The notes beneath the pieces are model-generated. The model did not search any database. It saw nothing but the letters and a program-made list of their open reading frames with translations, and was not told where the DNA came from. A stretch of 64,000 bases of DNA, taken from assembly GCA_029817715.1 (NCBI GenBank), contig JARUPY010000271.1:2666001-2730000 (forward strand), given 5' to 3'. The DNA is from Melastoma dodecandrum. Lineage: Eukaryota; Streptophyta; Magnoliopsida; Myrtales; Melastomataceae. This document shows positions 36,309-48,077 of this stretch, in pieces; position 1 is the stretch's first letter; the number at the start of each line of letters is the position of its first letter. Position numbers and translations under genes: made by a program.

Positions 36309-37725
36309 ATGTCCTCCTCCTTCGGGGGATGCCTGCACAAGACAGTGCTCTTGCTCTCGCTCAGGAGGTAAAATTCAAACCCTATCCAGCCAGCTCCCCC
36401 GCCGTTTTCTTCCTTGTTTTTCTTGCTTTTAGTGTTCCCACTTCTGGGTTTGTTTAAATTTCTGGTTTTTCTAAGCGGGCTAGTTTTTGCTTTCCGTTTT
36501 GTTTTTTGGGTGCGTAGATCTGGTTGATTTACCTTGATTTCTTCACATCCGTTCATACGGCTAGAGGGGCGAATTTCCGCGCCCCCTTGATTGATTTTCC
36601 TGCTGACCTTTTGATGTGGGTATTGGCTGTTTTCTTCCTATGGTGATGAATTAATTCTTCTCGGTGGCTAATTTTTCTTGTTGTCTTTCTTATTTTTCGT
36701 TCCTGGACAGGTTCTTCTAGAAAGGTAGATCGGACGAGAAAAATTACCCCCAAGAAAGAAAAGTTACTTTATTTGAAATTCGTTTGGAGCTGTGCCAGAA
36801 GATAAACAGAGAGGAGAGGAGATGAATCCCTGTGCGATCCACCAGAGAGCCTATGTTTGCCGGGAAGAAATGAGGAGGGAGGCTGTTGCTTGCCCCAGGC
36901 CTCGCAGGCTCGCCTCTGGCCTCGACCATCCCATCAGACCCGTCAGATGGCCCTTTGTGTATGTTTTGTTGATATGGTTTTTTGGTGATTATGTGGTTTG
37001 GTTGAGGATTTTTAGGCTTGACCCACCTTTTGTTTCTGAACAGGAATCAGACAGAGATTAATGATCTTAAAGCAGGGTCTGAAGTTTTAGACATGATCCT
37101 CACCATGGTGAGCAGATCTATAATTCCCCTTTAGTGTGCCGCGCTTGCTTTTCAGTTTTGTGTTTCGGATCTGTCAAAGAGGAGCTTGATTCCTGGGCAC
37201 GAGCTTATTGTTAACATCGGAAGTTTGAGTTCGTTGATCCGTCTGATTGAGTTTTTCTTAGAATCAATTCACGGCATTTACAAATTTGCAATCATAATTA
37301 CTCTTGAGTTATATAAAAGTTTGGTCAGTCCTGCATGTCAAGGATGAGATTATTGTTTCAAATGTCCTATTCCTTTCCCATCCTTCAAGAATTTGATCTG
37401 ATGATGCTCCTGGAGATTGCAGGATGGTTGCGGAATCGAACAGCATAGTGAACAGATTGCCTCATCGCCCCCATTTTTTTGTGGATTGCCGCCAAGTAGA
37501 GTATCTAACCCATTAATTAAAGATGAGCGTTTTCGGGAGGAGAACTTCGCCCCATTCTCTCAGGTCTCGCCGGCCAACCTCCACCTTTCCTCGTCCCCTA
37601 AGTCAGCTTCCAGGAAGGGAGGGTGTGTCCGAGCGAGTTTTGGTAACAAACCTGCAGTTAGAATCGAGGGCTTCAATTGCCTGAACGGGGATAGCAGGAA
37701 CTGCGGGATCCCGGCCTGGGCATGA
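36309..37725 (+). CDS. Small conserved plant-specific protein, unknown function
   Basis: Three exons join in frame: 36309-36367, 37044-37107 and 37423-37725, encoding 141 residues. Translation starts MSSSFGGCLHKTVLLLSLR, continues NQTEINDLKAGSEVLDMILT and then has conserved-looking blocks SSPPFFCGLPPSRVSNPL and VRIEGFNCLNGDSRNCGIPA. I recognise this layout from small uncharacterised plant proteins of the type of Arabidopsis At3g02555 and At5g16110. No enzyme or DNA-binding motif is visible. Donors are GTAAAA and GTGAGC, both GT-AG introns. The start is chosen because it gives the family-like N-terminus. A 3' UTR probably extends past 37725 into the region with short non-homologous ORFs. Confidence 0.8.
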
Positions 37726-39984
37726 GAGTCTCATTTCCTCGCAACAACCCATTTTCGGCCTTAAGGAACAGATGAAGAAGAGAAGAAATTCAACTAAGAT
37801 TTATTATTCAAACTGACATCCTTTTCAAGAGAGTTTTGAAGTGTCCGGAGAGGGAAGAAAGAAAGATGGTAGTAATTCCCTTCTTTTTACCTGGGCTGCT
37901 GTGTATATACATGTGAAAAAGAGTCCTTTGTTCTCGTTTCTGGTTCTCTGTAAATGTCGCCAAAAGCTTCTTGTAAGTATTATGGGAGTTGTTCTTGTGT
38001 TGATGTTCATTTGGGCAATACCGCCCTCCCCCCCTTTAATTTGTTTATTGTAATTGTAAGTCAGACGAGGGTTTGTACTGAGATCTAGTTGAGTTCAAAC
38101 AGAGCAATCAAGAGAATTTTTGCAGTTTATTGTCAAAGTCTAAAAGCACTAACTCTACTAGGTGGTGGGTGACACAGAGTCGGACTCACACCCCCTGTTT
38201 GCATTGGCATCGGCATCGGGCATCTTCCCTTTACTTTTCTACCCTATCTACTTTCCCAGTTTTTAGCACCGATGATGCCTGCTTGCTTATGAAAAACGCC
38301 AGCCAGGATGGGGTGGGAGGGATGCCACGGGGGTGGGGCATCTCCTGGAAAAGCTGTCATGAGATCATGTCAAATATAAATGTTTTGTTCCCTGTGATCA
38401 TCCCCACCACCCAAATCCGGTCGAGACGTGCGGGGTTTGATAATCTCTGGTTATGGCATCACAGTCGTGTCGGGGATGGGGATCTTGAGGTTTGTTGGTT
38501 GGTTGGGTATGGATGACATGAGCAACATGGGAGGGAGGGAGGAGTCCCTTTTACTTTTGTGAACCGTGTCTGCCCGTCTCATATTTTGCTAGTAGGGGGA
38601 CCTTTACTTAATACCACCATAGACCGACCCCATTCGCTTTCCTTAGAGGTGTCAGGGTCAATACAGCATCCCAATTGCCATAGTTGATGCATACATTGTC
38701 CCAGAAATTGACGAGGTCCAATGGTTCAATCGAGCTGTAAGCAGGTCAGATCTTTCTGAAAGGACACGTGAAAGGTTAGATGACAAGGGATTGTCATGGC
38801 CGGCTTGTTAGGGAAGGGTCAATTGTCAGCTGTAAAACAGCTTTTCCAGGTTCGCCAGGGGCAGATCTGTTAGATCCGACCATCGGTCGGCATCCTTTCC
38901 CGACAAAATTCACGTGGTCTGGTCTGATCTGAATCCGGTCGATTAGCCGGCCGTTCACCGTCAGGTGCAGAAGCGGTCCGACGACCGGTTCAAGCTAGCC
39001 ACGTCTCTTTGTCGGTGGGTTTGGGTAATTAAAAAACAAAACGAATGCCGAGATATTTCTCAGTTTTTATTTTATTTTTCCTCGGCTTACTGTCTTCCTT
39101 AATCACAGGGATTGATCGTTAATTATGTTTTCGGTAATTAGACGACCTTTTAGCGATCCGGGGAGGAGTTTCTGGTGCCTCCTTAATCAGTTTAATCGAA
39201 GAGCCAAACTAGGGCTGATCATTTATTCAGACCGGGTGGCTCCGATTTCAGGAGGCCTCGGGACGTGCTTGTGTGGCCGTTTGCGGCTGATCTTTGAGCC
39301 CGGTGACTGACACTCCCCCCTAACCCTACGTCTTTAAATACATTAAACTAAGACAAACAAAGGGTTGTCGCGAAAGCGGCCAACCTCTGACCATCGTCTC
39401 ATTAAAAGCACACAAAGGATTGTCTCATTTACCGGGGAAGAAGACATAGGCGTGGCCGCTCCTTGGAGGACGCAAAGGGCCCATCGATACTCACGCCGAG
39501 GCTATCGTCAGATCCCCAACTCCCCCCTTTTCCCAAGGTTTCTTTATCTCCTGTTTTTGTTGATTGGACCGTCCACGAGGAAAAAAGAAAATGAAAACTA
39601 CATTTACGCCATTTTTCTGAAACCTACTTCGACTTCAGATGCATGCAACACGAGAAGCCGACACGCGGAGAACTCAACTTGTTGAGGTTTGGTCAGGGAA
39701 TTCTCTGAACGTGGGGCCTCACTCCAAATCCAGCCGAGGGCGATGTAAGACTTTTAATATTTTATTATTTATACATTATACATAACACTGTTTTCATATT
39801 ATAGCACATGAAAATAAGTTTGTTCAATTAATGTCTTATTTCTTTTTTTGGGTCACGATGTATTAAAGAACATGAACCGGGGGGGGGGGTTTGATCCCTT
39901 GGCAAAGTTGCATGTAGTACAAGTTCCGAGACAGCCGATTTTGTTGCTGTTCCCAAGATTAATATACAAATGTCATGACTCGCC
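37726..39984. other. Spacer, mostly 3' flank and unassigned DNA
   Basis: The left part is likely 3' UTR and terminator of the gene ending at 37725. Short ORFs at 38130-38516 and 39365-39685 have no recognisable domain. At about 39440-39500 a weak and frame-broken resemblance to the R3 MYB phrase LLGxRxxxI was noticed but is not convincing. No gene is called. Confidence 0.45.
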
Positions 39985-40512
39985 TTGGTAGCCGCAAATA
40001 ATGTTGACCGACGTCCAATAAACACAACACAAACCCCCCTCGGAGAGGTCTTTGATTTTGATGGCCCCCCAGAAACAATGAAGCGTCGAAGAGCAAGGCA
40101 TAACGAGGAAGCCCTCAAACCCAAAGCCAAGGGAAAGGCGAGTAGTTGCGGTAAGATTAGTCGCCCTAAGAAGGGTGGACGTTGTAGGATGGAGCAGGTA
40201 GCTGGGGCAGCCATGGAAAGGGAGGGTATGCCGTTGGAGAACACGAGTGGGGTAATAGATATAGGGACCATGGCGGTGCCGGAGGTGGTAGATGGCCCGA
40301 TGGATGTCCTCGGGAACGGATGGTGGGGCGAAGAAGGGCCGTGGTGGACGAACGTGGTCGATGTCCAGGTGGTTTCGTGGGGTTGGGGTTCTGCGTGGTT
40401 GCCCTTCTGTGACGTTGAGTTCTCGGCGGAAGCAAGCGAGTTGCTATTCTGGGACGATAGCCTGTGGAACTTCGACGTGGAACCCGGGAAAACACATCCT
40501 CAACCTCGATGA
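39985..40512 (+). CDS. Unassigned ORF with MYB-like C-terminal tail, possibly a remnant
   Basis: An open frame of up to 175 residues; internal Met codons occur, for example in ETMKRRRARH. The N-terminal half is basic (LKPKAKGKASS, then SRPKKGGRCRME). The C-terminal half is acidic and Trp-rich (NGWWGEEGPWWTN, ELLFWDDSLWNFDVEPG). A basic linker followed by an acidic FWDD..LWNFDV tail is the kind of region found after the DNA-binding repeats in some R2R3-MYB factors. No R2R3 domain is present within 2 kb upstream. It may be the last exon of a decayed MYB gene, or a lineage-specific ORF. Function is not assigned. Confidence 0.4.
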   Translation: MVAANNVDRRPINTTQTPLGEVFDFDGPPETMKRRRARHNEEALKPKAKGKASSCGKISRPKKGGRCRMEQVAGAAMEREGMPLENTSGVIDIGTMAVPEVVDGPMDVLGNGWWGEEGPWWTNVVDVQVVSWGWGSAWLPFCDVEFSAEASELLFWDDSLWNFDVEPGKTHPQPR

Positions 40513-41346
40513 ACTGATCCCTTCCCTCACCTTCTTTCCCTTGTGGTCTTTTCCGTTTTCCCTTGTATTATCGAGTCGATGTAGTCTAGCGTTGTCATCC
40601 GGTTTCTTCCCAGTTTCGAATGCTTCATTCACGAGTTTGTTCCTCGGTACGACTCCAGTGATCATCTCATTTGGGGACAAATCGGAAACAGACAACTTGA
40701 GAGTAATCGGAATCATCTCCCCGTCGGTTATGCGAGGCCGGGCTAAATAACGGGCCGGGCCATACCGGCCATTGAGAGACAAGGGCTTCCCATCTTTTTG
40801 ACATTTGGACGATCTGATTTTAAGATTAAAAAGTGAAGTGGCGGTCCGCGATCTTAAAAGGGCCTTGGGAAGACACTTTCTTGAGAGGAACTTATTCTTA
40901 CTTTCATGTTCAAGCCGTAAGAAGCCCCGAAAGTGAATACATTCTTAAAGCCCCAAACGTGAAATTAGTTTGATTCTTGTTCTTCTTTATGTTTTACTCG
41001 GTGTGAACATGAAGATGATAGTTATCACTTTGGGCTCGACTAAATCCCTGACAATCATCATCACATGTCTATGTGGACCAGCCGGGAGAGGACATTCGTA
41101 GCTCCTCCCGACAAAACATCTTCCCCACCCCTGAATATTATTTATGAACGATTATTATATTACTGAGTGTGTGAGTCAGTCCAGTCCCCTGTACTCCTTC
41201 TCTCTGCTTTCAATCTTCTTTCCGCAAAGTGAGTCCCTTGCACTTTGTAATTTTCCCCCGGACTGTGCAGAGTGTTGGTCCCTCTAGATCTGCTCTGTGT
41301 TCTGGGATTTGGGTTTCTTCCTACTTTGGGGGGGGGAAGATCAAAA
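40513..41346. other. Spacer and 5' region of the DUF1218 gene
   Basis: No coding homology is visible. The last 150-200 bases, CT-rich and just before 41347, probably include the 5' UTR of the next gene. Confidence 0.5.
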
Positions 41347-42941
41347 ATGGGGGAGGCGAGGGGTTCGAGCTTGGTGTACGTCCTGGTAGTGGTCCTCAGC
41401 CTCGTCGCTTTTGGCTTCTCCATCGCCGCTGAGAGGAGAAGAAGCATTGTAAGTTCCGAATCTGTCTGAAACTAGACTGTTGTTTGTCAATGTTTGTGCT
41501 TAGCGAAGCGATTACGTGCTGGTCAGTGCCATGGAGTGATGCTGCGTCTTCCTTGGCATGATTTGGTTGGGTATGTGGTGGGGCGGGCCGCCTCCCTCCC
41601 CTCAGGGGTAGAAGATCAGATTGTACGCACAAGATCGAGATGAGAACGGCTATGTTGCCTTTGATTTGTAGGCCCTTGATTATAGATTGTTGGTCATTTG
41701 AGTCCACCGGCGGCCTATAGAGAATTCCCCATGTCGCTAGTTCGGAGGGGAAAAGGGATGAGGCTAGGTGCTTTTCCTGTTTAGGCCATTGCCCCAAGGG
41801 TGTGCTGCTTTAGTCGTAGGAGGAGGTGATTTCTTCGTCTCCTGGTTTGGGGCAGCTGGAAAACCTCAAGAATCATTAAACGGACATCACGCGGTTGGAA
41901 TGTCGATCTGTTTGCCTGGTGCGACTGGATTGTTGATTAATGCTACTGCCAATGACCAGTGGATCTGAATTCTATTTTCTGCCCTTTGTTTCATGGAACC
42001 TCATTTTCAGGACTTTAACCTTCATTTTCAACATTACCCAGCAATGACTCGATATCTCAATAGAAAACTGTCTTTCGAAAGAGACAATATTGATCTAATC
42101 TGTTTGTTTGTTTAGTTTCTAGAGCTCATTCCCGTAGACATACCGGCAAGTAAGGCCACCTGTTCTGGCATTAGAGATAGGAGCATCACAATAATACAAC
42201 TGACTGAACTTGCTGAGGCTGTACGTGTGCTCTGAAGTTGATCTGATGACTGACTCAGAGGGACTTCAAGTAGCCTGACTTGACATAAATTTAATCTACT
42301 GCTCATGTCAACATTTGCAAAGATCGGGTAGCCTTGGCTTACTGAGTTTTGTTTCTGTTTATAAGCTGAATTCTCTTTCTTGGAATCACAGGGAAGGATT
42401 GTGGTAGATGACCGGGCGAACGCTTCATACTGTGTTTACAACTCAGATGTCGCAACTGGTTATGGAGTCGGGGGCTTCTTGTTTCTTCTTTCGAGTGAAT
42501 CACTTCTTATGGGCGTGACGAGATGCATGTGCTTCGGAAGACCTTTAGCCCCCGGAGAAAGTCGAGCATGGACCATTATATATTTCACTTCATCATGGTA
42601 AGAAGCATCTCGTATATGCTCGAATGTCTTCTATTCTGACCAAGAGTTTGATTCTCGCGCTGTTCTTTTCCAGGGCGTCATTCATAGTGGCAGAAGCCTG
42701 CCTGATCGCGGGTGCTACCAAGAATGCCTACCATACCAAGTACAGGGACATTATATATGCCCAGAACTTCTCGTGTGAAACACTGAGGAAAGGCGTATTC
42801 ATTGCCGGAGCCGTGTTCGTCGTTGGGACCATGATTCTCAATGTATACTACTACATGTACTTCACCAAGGCGGTTACCATGCCAGCGAGCCATAATGCCA
42901 AGCGTGCCAATTCCATGGTCGGGATGGCAGGTCGCGCGTAA
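41347..42941 (+). CDS. DUF1218 four-pass membrane protein
   Basis: Plant-specific DUF1218 family (includes MODIFYING WALL LIGNIN and vascular-patterning proteins). Three exons: 41347-41448, 42392-42597 and 42674-42941, joining in frame to 191 residues. Four hydrophobic helices are visible at about 9-27, 58-77, 94-117 and 143-166. The family blocks are RIVVDDRANASYCVYNSDVA, GYGVGGFLFLL, RCMCFGRPLAPGESRAW and NAYHTKY. Conserved Cys residues flank the loops (Cys48, Cys79, Cys81, Cys112, Cys137). The first helix may act as a signal anchor. Location is probably endoplasmic reticulum or plasma membrane. Both introns are GT-AG (GTAAGT and GTAAGA donors). The gene looks intact. Its role in wall or vascular development is inferred from family members only. 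Confidence 0.9.
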
Positions 42942-43519
42942 AATTCCACCGTCTGGGTTCGAACTTTTGGCCCCCACAGGGCAATGGATTACATGGTAGT
43001 AATGTTCTTGGGTTGGAGGTGACTTGGAATGTAAACTTAAATATACTTGGGGATGGTCATCCGGCAAAGCTTTCACCTGGAGGTGATATCAGGTAATACG
43101 TTTTTCATCGTCCAAGCCCATCTGAGAAGTCGCCCAGCCCATCCTTACCAGGTCTTTTAACACGTTAGCGTCGTGTGAACATTATTGAGTCATAACACCA
43201 AAGTCAGCAACTTTCGATGAAATATGTGGAAAAAAGTCTTAGATGCCTGCACGAGTTAAGTAGAAACGCCAAGAACACATGGAACTGGGAGATCATATCA
43301 AGCATGTTAAGACACTTTAGGATCATATTTTCCTGTCGGGACTTCATTTGAGTTCTTTGTCCCAGATTCAAACGCCTCTTTCTTGTAGTTTAGCTGTTTT
43401 GTCATTAAGGTCCTTCCGACCACACGGAAAGAAAGGGAGTTGGAAAAAAACAGCCAATGACGGGCTGAGGAAGGAAAAAATACAGGGAAACGACGGGCGA
43501 CTCAAGTTTCAGGATTTCC
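42942..43519. other. Spacer between the DUF1218 and CLE genes
   Basis: This should contain the 3' UTR of the DUF1218 gene and the CLE promoter. I see no further gene. Confidence 0.5.
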
Positions 43520-43900
43520 ATGTCCGGCCACCTTGCCCGAAGCCCTTCCCGATCGCTCACCATTTCCCGAACTTTCATGGGCATGGAAGCCAAACAAGTC
43601 ATGTTGATTCGGCAGTACAATTTCCGGCGGTTCACGCATGTGGTGTTCCTCGTGTTGCTGCTGGCCGCCTTATTGCCGTGTGTTCAGGTATCTTGCGCTC
43701 GGGGGATTAGCGTCAGACAACAGAGGAGGATTAGAGAACGGTTTCTGGCGGATGAGCTGGGCAACAGCACAGAAAATCAGGTGTTGCAGAAGCATGACAG
43801 TTTCATCCGAGGGGTTTCCGGCGTCAATGCAACGGACCGAGACGTGTACGAAGAGAGCAGCAGGGTCGTCCCAAGCTGTCCCGATCCTCTCCACAATTAG
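43520..43900 (+). CDS. CLE: CLE signalling-peptide precursor with Cys at motif position 6
   Basis: Intronless precursor of a secreted CLAVATA3/ESR-related peptide. The open frame begins at 43520, but the Met codons at 43577, 43583 or 43601 are likelier starts. They place the hydrophobic core (HVVFLVLLLAALLPCVQVSC) as a signal peptide, giving a prepropeptide of about 100-107 residues, typical for CLEs. The variable domain is polar, with two N-glycosylation sequons (NST, NAT). The last 12 codons, 43862-43897, read RVVPSCPDPLHN just before the stop. The CLE consensus here is R-x-V-P-S-G-P-x-P-L-H-N. Every position fits except position 6, where the near-invariant Gly is Cys (TGT at 43877-43879). 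A single G-to-T change from GGT would account for it. CLE peptides act on LRR receptor kinases in meristem and vascular control. Confidence 0.8.
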   Translation: MSGHLARSPSRSLTISRTFMGMEAKQVMLIRQYNFRRFTHVVFLVLLLAALLPCVQVSCARGISVRQQRRIRERFLADELGNSTENQVLQKHDSFIRGVSGVNATDRDVYEESSRVVPSCPDPLHN

Positions 43901-46900
43901 TGCAGAATTCCTCGTTAGTTTATCCTTGTTCCGGCTGGACTACCAATGGCTCACGTTGAGTTCCGACGGCCCATTTCTTTCGAGCAACAATGGCTTCTTC
44001 CCAACATGTTCATCTGGAATACCTACCGATTTCTTGCCGCAAAGCTGGATCGCCGTAGAACTATGACGTCCGTGGCCGGGAAAACCGCCGGCATCTCGGG
44101 TATAGTCATAGCCCGGTCCCCCATTTCCTTTTTGTGTAAATCTGATGTATTAGCCTTTGATCTCATCTTAGCCATGTTTTTATTTTCAAAGCACATGATT
44201 TAAAAGAAAACATATGTCGAAAAGAGCACCAGTGCGACATTTCTTTCAGACCTGAATCAAATTAATCAAGGACCACCCGTTTTATTGTAGCGTGGGACTC
44301 TGCAATGAATCTCGGTGTCCTGTCCTAAGAATCCCTCTCCCATTTGGCACCCAAGATTTTGGCCATTCCTCATTGCAGTGGACGGGTGGTTTCCATATGC
44401 GAGATAGGAATCCTTCTTCCTCCTCTGCCTCCTTTTCCTGATCCCCTTCGGTCATGTCAAGATCTTCTCCCTTTTTCTAGAAAAAATAAAAATTGGGAGA
44501 TGTTGGTAATGGATGGAGAGAACTGTTCCTTTTGGTACTAAATTGACAACTGTATGCGTCGTCCTTGGGACATCACATGGAACCCAGAAGAAGCAGCAGA
44601 GATGCTGCCCCTTTACAAGGACAACTGCGTGTATTTGTATGTTCGAGTCTTCCCTTTCTGATTGATGATGGGTCGGAATTTTATTTTACCTATTATTGAT
44701 TTTTGTGATCAGGGCTTTCTAGTGACGTCCGTCGCACCATAAGTGCTAGTTTTCTTCATCTATACGACGAACATTTACATTACCAACGGCCAGATTTCGC
44801 CAACAACACTCTATGTTTTATAAATTACCGATACCCTTTTCACACTTTTGTGTCCTACAGCAGATTTTCTTAGCTCGTTGCAGATTCATTAAAACCAGAT
44901 CACTCTTTACATTCCTATTACAAAGCAATATTCGTTGGTGAATGTAGTAGTGTCTAATTCATCTATAAAACAGAGGGGATGACACGCCCTGGACTAAAAC
45001 TTTCTATTACTCGATGGCGTCATACCTCATATATCGTCAAAGAGTTAAATACCCGTTCCTTGTCATGTACTAAAAAGTCCAAAAGCAAGGGTTCCGCATC
45101 TTCAGGTCGACGATGCCCCGAGTTTTGGATAGTTAGGGAGGAGCTCGGATCCGCGAACTGTGCATGTATTACTGCGAGGATTATGTCTTTTGGCGATTAG
45201 TGATTTGGACGTGGAATCCATTTTGTTTTTGGACAGTTCCCTGATATCTCCAACTTGTCTTTATTTAATCCAAGTTCAAACTGGCCCTGCTAACACGACG
45301 AACTTTTGCGAGTCCGATGAATGGGGGTTTCCGTGCCCTCCCTTTTCTCCTCCCCGAGTTTGTGAGGGTTGACCAAATTGATGCCCGAAAACGAGCGAGA
45401 TCCCTTTTCATTCTCCGTTGCTGCGGATGCAGAACCTCGTTCTTCCTGCCTGGCTCCCTAACCCAGGCAAAGAGTGAACACAAAGTCTACCATTCAGCTT
45501 AAATTTCATCGCTCGGGCTAGCGGCCCAAGTCTGATAGTAAATGGGCCGAGTTTCCTCATTTTTTATAGTTCGGTAAGGAACTGAATTCCCTAAACTATT
45601 TCAAGTAGAAGTTTTAAACATCTTTATCCATATAACAACCATAGAAAACCTCGTGTACCTATGTATGTATTATAATATATTTTTATCACGAATTTTTCTC
45701 AATTTTAAGTGCGGATCACTTAACATTTCTCTTCCGTTGGACGCACAAACGGGGATATCATATCACATCAACGACATTACAGAAAGTTACGTGCGAGACA
45801 GGCTCCCGTAACACGAATCATAATTGCATCATCTATGGGTGAGGAAGACATGTTTACAGGTGAATAAACGCAGAGTCCGAGTCAAGAAAATCAGCATCAC
45901 CAACCAATAATGGTTACTTTTTTTGTCATTACGCGAGGGGTTTTGGTCCCCATTATTGGGGGGCGGTTGCTCAGTCTCACATTCAATAAGTAAAAAAAAA
46001 AAAAAACACCGACCAAATGGAACAAAAGCCTCCCCTCATTTTGACACCTTTGCCAGAAATGGAACACACGTGTGTAATATTTGGACTAAGTGAGGGGAAA
46101 TCCAATGTTGGTTTCAAACTAGTTGGCTAGGGTTCAAATAAGGGCAGACATTGGAAAACCGAAGGCAAAACACTATCGCCGCCCACAGTTTCTTAGTATC
46201 TATCTAACACCTTCCTCCCTCGTGTTTTTCTTTTAGGCTTCTAAGGTGGTAATGACTTCCTTAACACAAGGGATATCAGGGACGCTATGCTTGTTTCTCT
46301 TTTGCCGGTTGGGAGGATTAAGAGAACCCACCTTAATTTATGGCGAGCGGGGAGGGTGTGGTCTCTGTGTCAAGTGCAACTTTAGAAAACCCTTTTTCTT
46401 CGGAGGGGTGTATTTGTTTTGGTCACAGGATTGGGGCAGATGCTGGCCACGTACTTTGTTTTCGGTTTTGTTCTTTTATATTTGATTCATTTTCTCCCCA
46501 AGTTTTGGCCAAGAAGCAAAGCATTGGAATTTTGTTTTGCTTCTTTTTTTCAATCCTTTGGCGAGAACAAAATGTAATTATGTTTTTACAATTTTTTTTT
46601 AGAACTCAACTAGTTAACTTTTTATTTTTATTTTTTAAAATTTTTTTATAAATTGGCGTCACAATTTCTTTTAAAGAAAAACACGTTCAAACGACTTTCG
46701 GATTTCACTCTCTTAATTTTTAAAATTTTATCATTTGCTTGTTAAGATTAGAGAAAGCAACATGGGAATATTTCAATAATATAAGTGACATTAGATTTAT
46801 AATAGCATTTGATTATTATGACGATGCCAACAAACAGATTGAAGGAGAAGGAGTCCATGGACAACCTCCTCCGAACGGACCAAAGAAAAGAAGAAAAAGA

Positions 46901-47321
46901 AAACATTCGATTCAATTAGTATTTGCCTGAACGAGGACACTATGTTAACTTTAAGCTTGTGGTCCGACACACGCATCTTTCGCAATACACCCCGAACTAC
47001 TCTCTCCTCCCTGCATTAATACTAAAACAGAGAAAAGACTACAATCCAAATATGAACAATTTCATAGGATCGAGCAATCCATCGTGTCTTATACCAAATC
47101 TGGAAGAAAAGAGAAACAGATCCATCAAGAAATGATCCCACTCTTCCCTGGACTTTGTATAAATGAATGTACAACTCTCCAAAGTTCCTCTACTTCTGTA
47201 ATGTCCCCCTAATAATTTTTTTCCTTCTTCTCCGTCTCCTTTTCTGTGGGAAGAGATGAGAAGTTAGGCTAAGATGTTCGGCGGGATGACTGTAGCGTTC
47301 GTGAGAAGATATTAAGTGAGA
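43901..47321. other. Intergenic region, no gene supported
   Basis: This spacer holds the CLE 3' flank and the LBD promoter. Short ORFs at 44979-45200, 45160-45372 and 46246-46651 have no recognisable domain. A/T homopolymers are frequent near 45993 and 46590-46650. At 45447-45470 a small palindrome (GCCTGG...CCAGGC) occurs, discussed under rejected items. Confidence 0.5.
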
Positions 47322-48077
47322 ATGAGCTGCAACGGGTGCCGCGTGCTTCGTAGAGGTTGCAACGACGAATGCACCCTTAGGCAGTGCCTCCAGGGGATCC
47401 TGTCTCCTGATTCTCAGGCCGTCGTCACCTTATTCCTCACCAAGTTCTATGGCCGCGATAAACTCCTCAAAGAACTCATTCAGGCATGCCCTCAGGACCG
47501 TCGTCCAGGTCCTGAATACTGACAGTGTCTCGTATGGCATGACTCTTTTCTTTCCCTGGCAGAAAAAAAGGGCTGTGAGAGCATTTCATTTTTAACGTGT
47601 TTCATTCTGACAGAAATATTTGGGTCCCTGGTATATGAGGCTTGTGGGCGCATCATAGACCCAGTTCGTGGATCAATTGGGTTGCTGATGTCTGGAAACG
47701 GGGGTGATTGCCTGGCCGCCTATGAGGCCATCATGAGCGGCTCGGTGCCCACGATCATTTCAATGCTCGAAGGAAATGGGGGATCCACAAACAGCCATCC
47801 TACCATCAACAAGATCTTCCTCGCCCTTAAGGCACACGAGAGACGCAAAGTCAAAGCGATGGCCCACTCCAAGAGGTTAAATACCCGCCGCATCGACTCT
47901 AAGGACAGTAGGGTCGAACACGGCGGCACTACTCTTAGTGAGAGCAGTACAGAGGCTCCAGAAGTCAATGGTTCGGATCCGCATACAACTTTCAAGTTCG
48001 GCCACGAAAGCAAGGATGACGTAGTCCAATTGAAGTTAGCTCTAGGAACTTCTCCATCATGTGATCGATCTTACTGA
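47322..48077 (+). CDS. LBD: Class II LOB-domain transcription factor
   Basis: Plant-specific LATERAL ORGAN BOUNDARIES domain protein. Two exons, 47322-47508 and 47614-48077, give 216 residues. The N-terminus [17 protein letters not shown] carries the C-x2-C-x6-C-x3-C motif with Cys3, Cys6, Cys13 and Cys17. The protein continues with [20 protein letters not shown] and, across the intron, [19 protein letters not shown] and GSIGLL. The [10 protein letters not shown] start and the lack of the leucine-zipper-like coiled coil place it in class II (LBD37-42). Arabidopsis class II members repress anthocyanin and nitrogen-response genes. The intron splits codon 63 (phase 1) at the usual position, GTCCTG donor. 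The C-terminus is low-complexity, ending [11 protein letters not shown], a possible LxLxL-type repressor motif. The gene is intact. Confidence 0.92.

Noticed and set aside
45447..45475. TGCCTGGCTCCCT matches the first 13 bases of miR160.
   Set aside because: The match stops after 13 bases. The following sequence only makes a tiny GCCTGG/CCAGGC hairpin, and there is no extended miR160-like precursor with a star strand.
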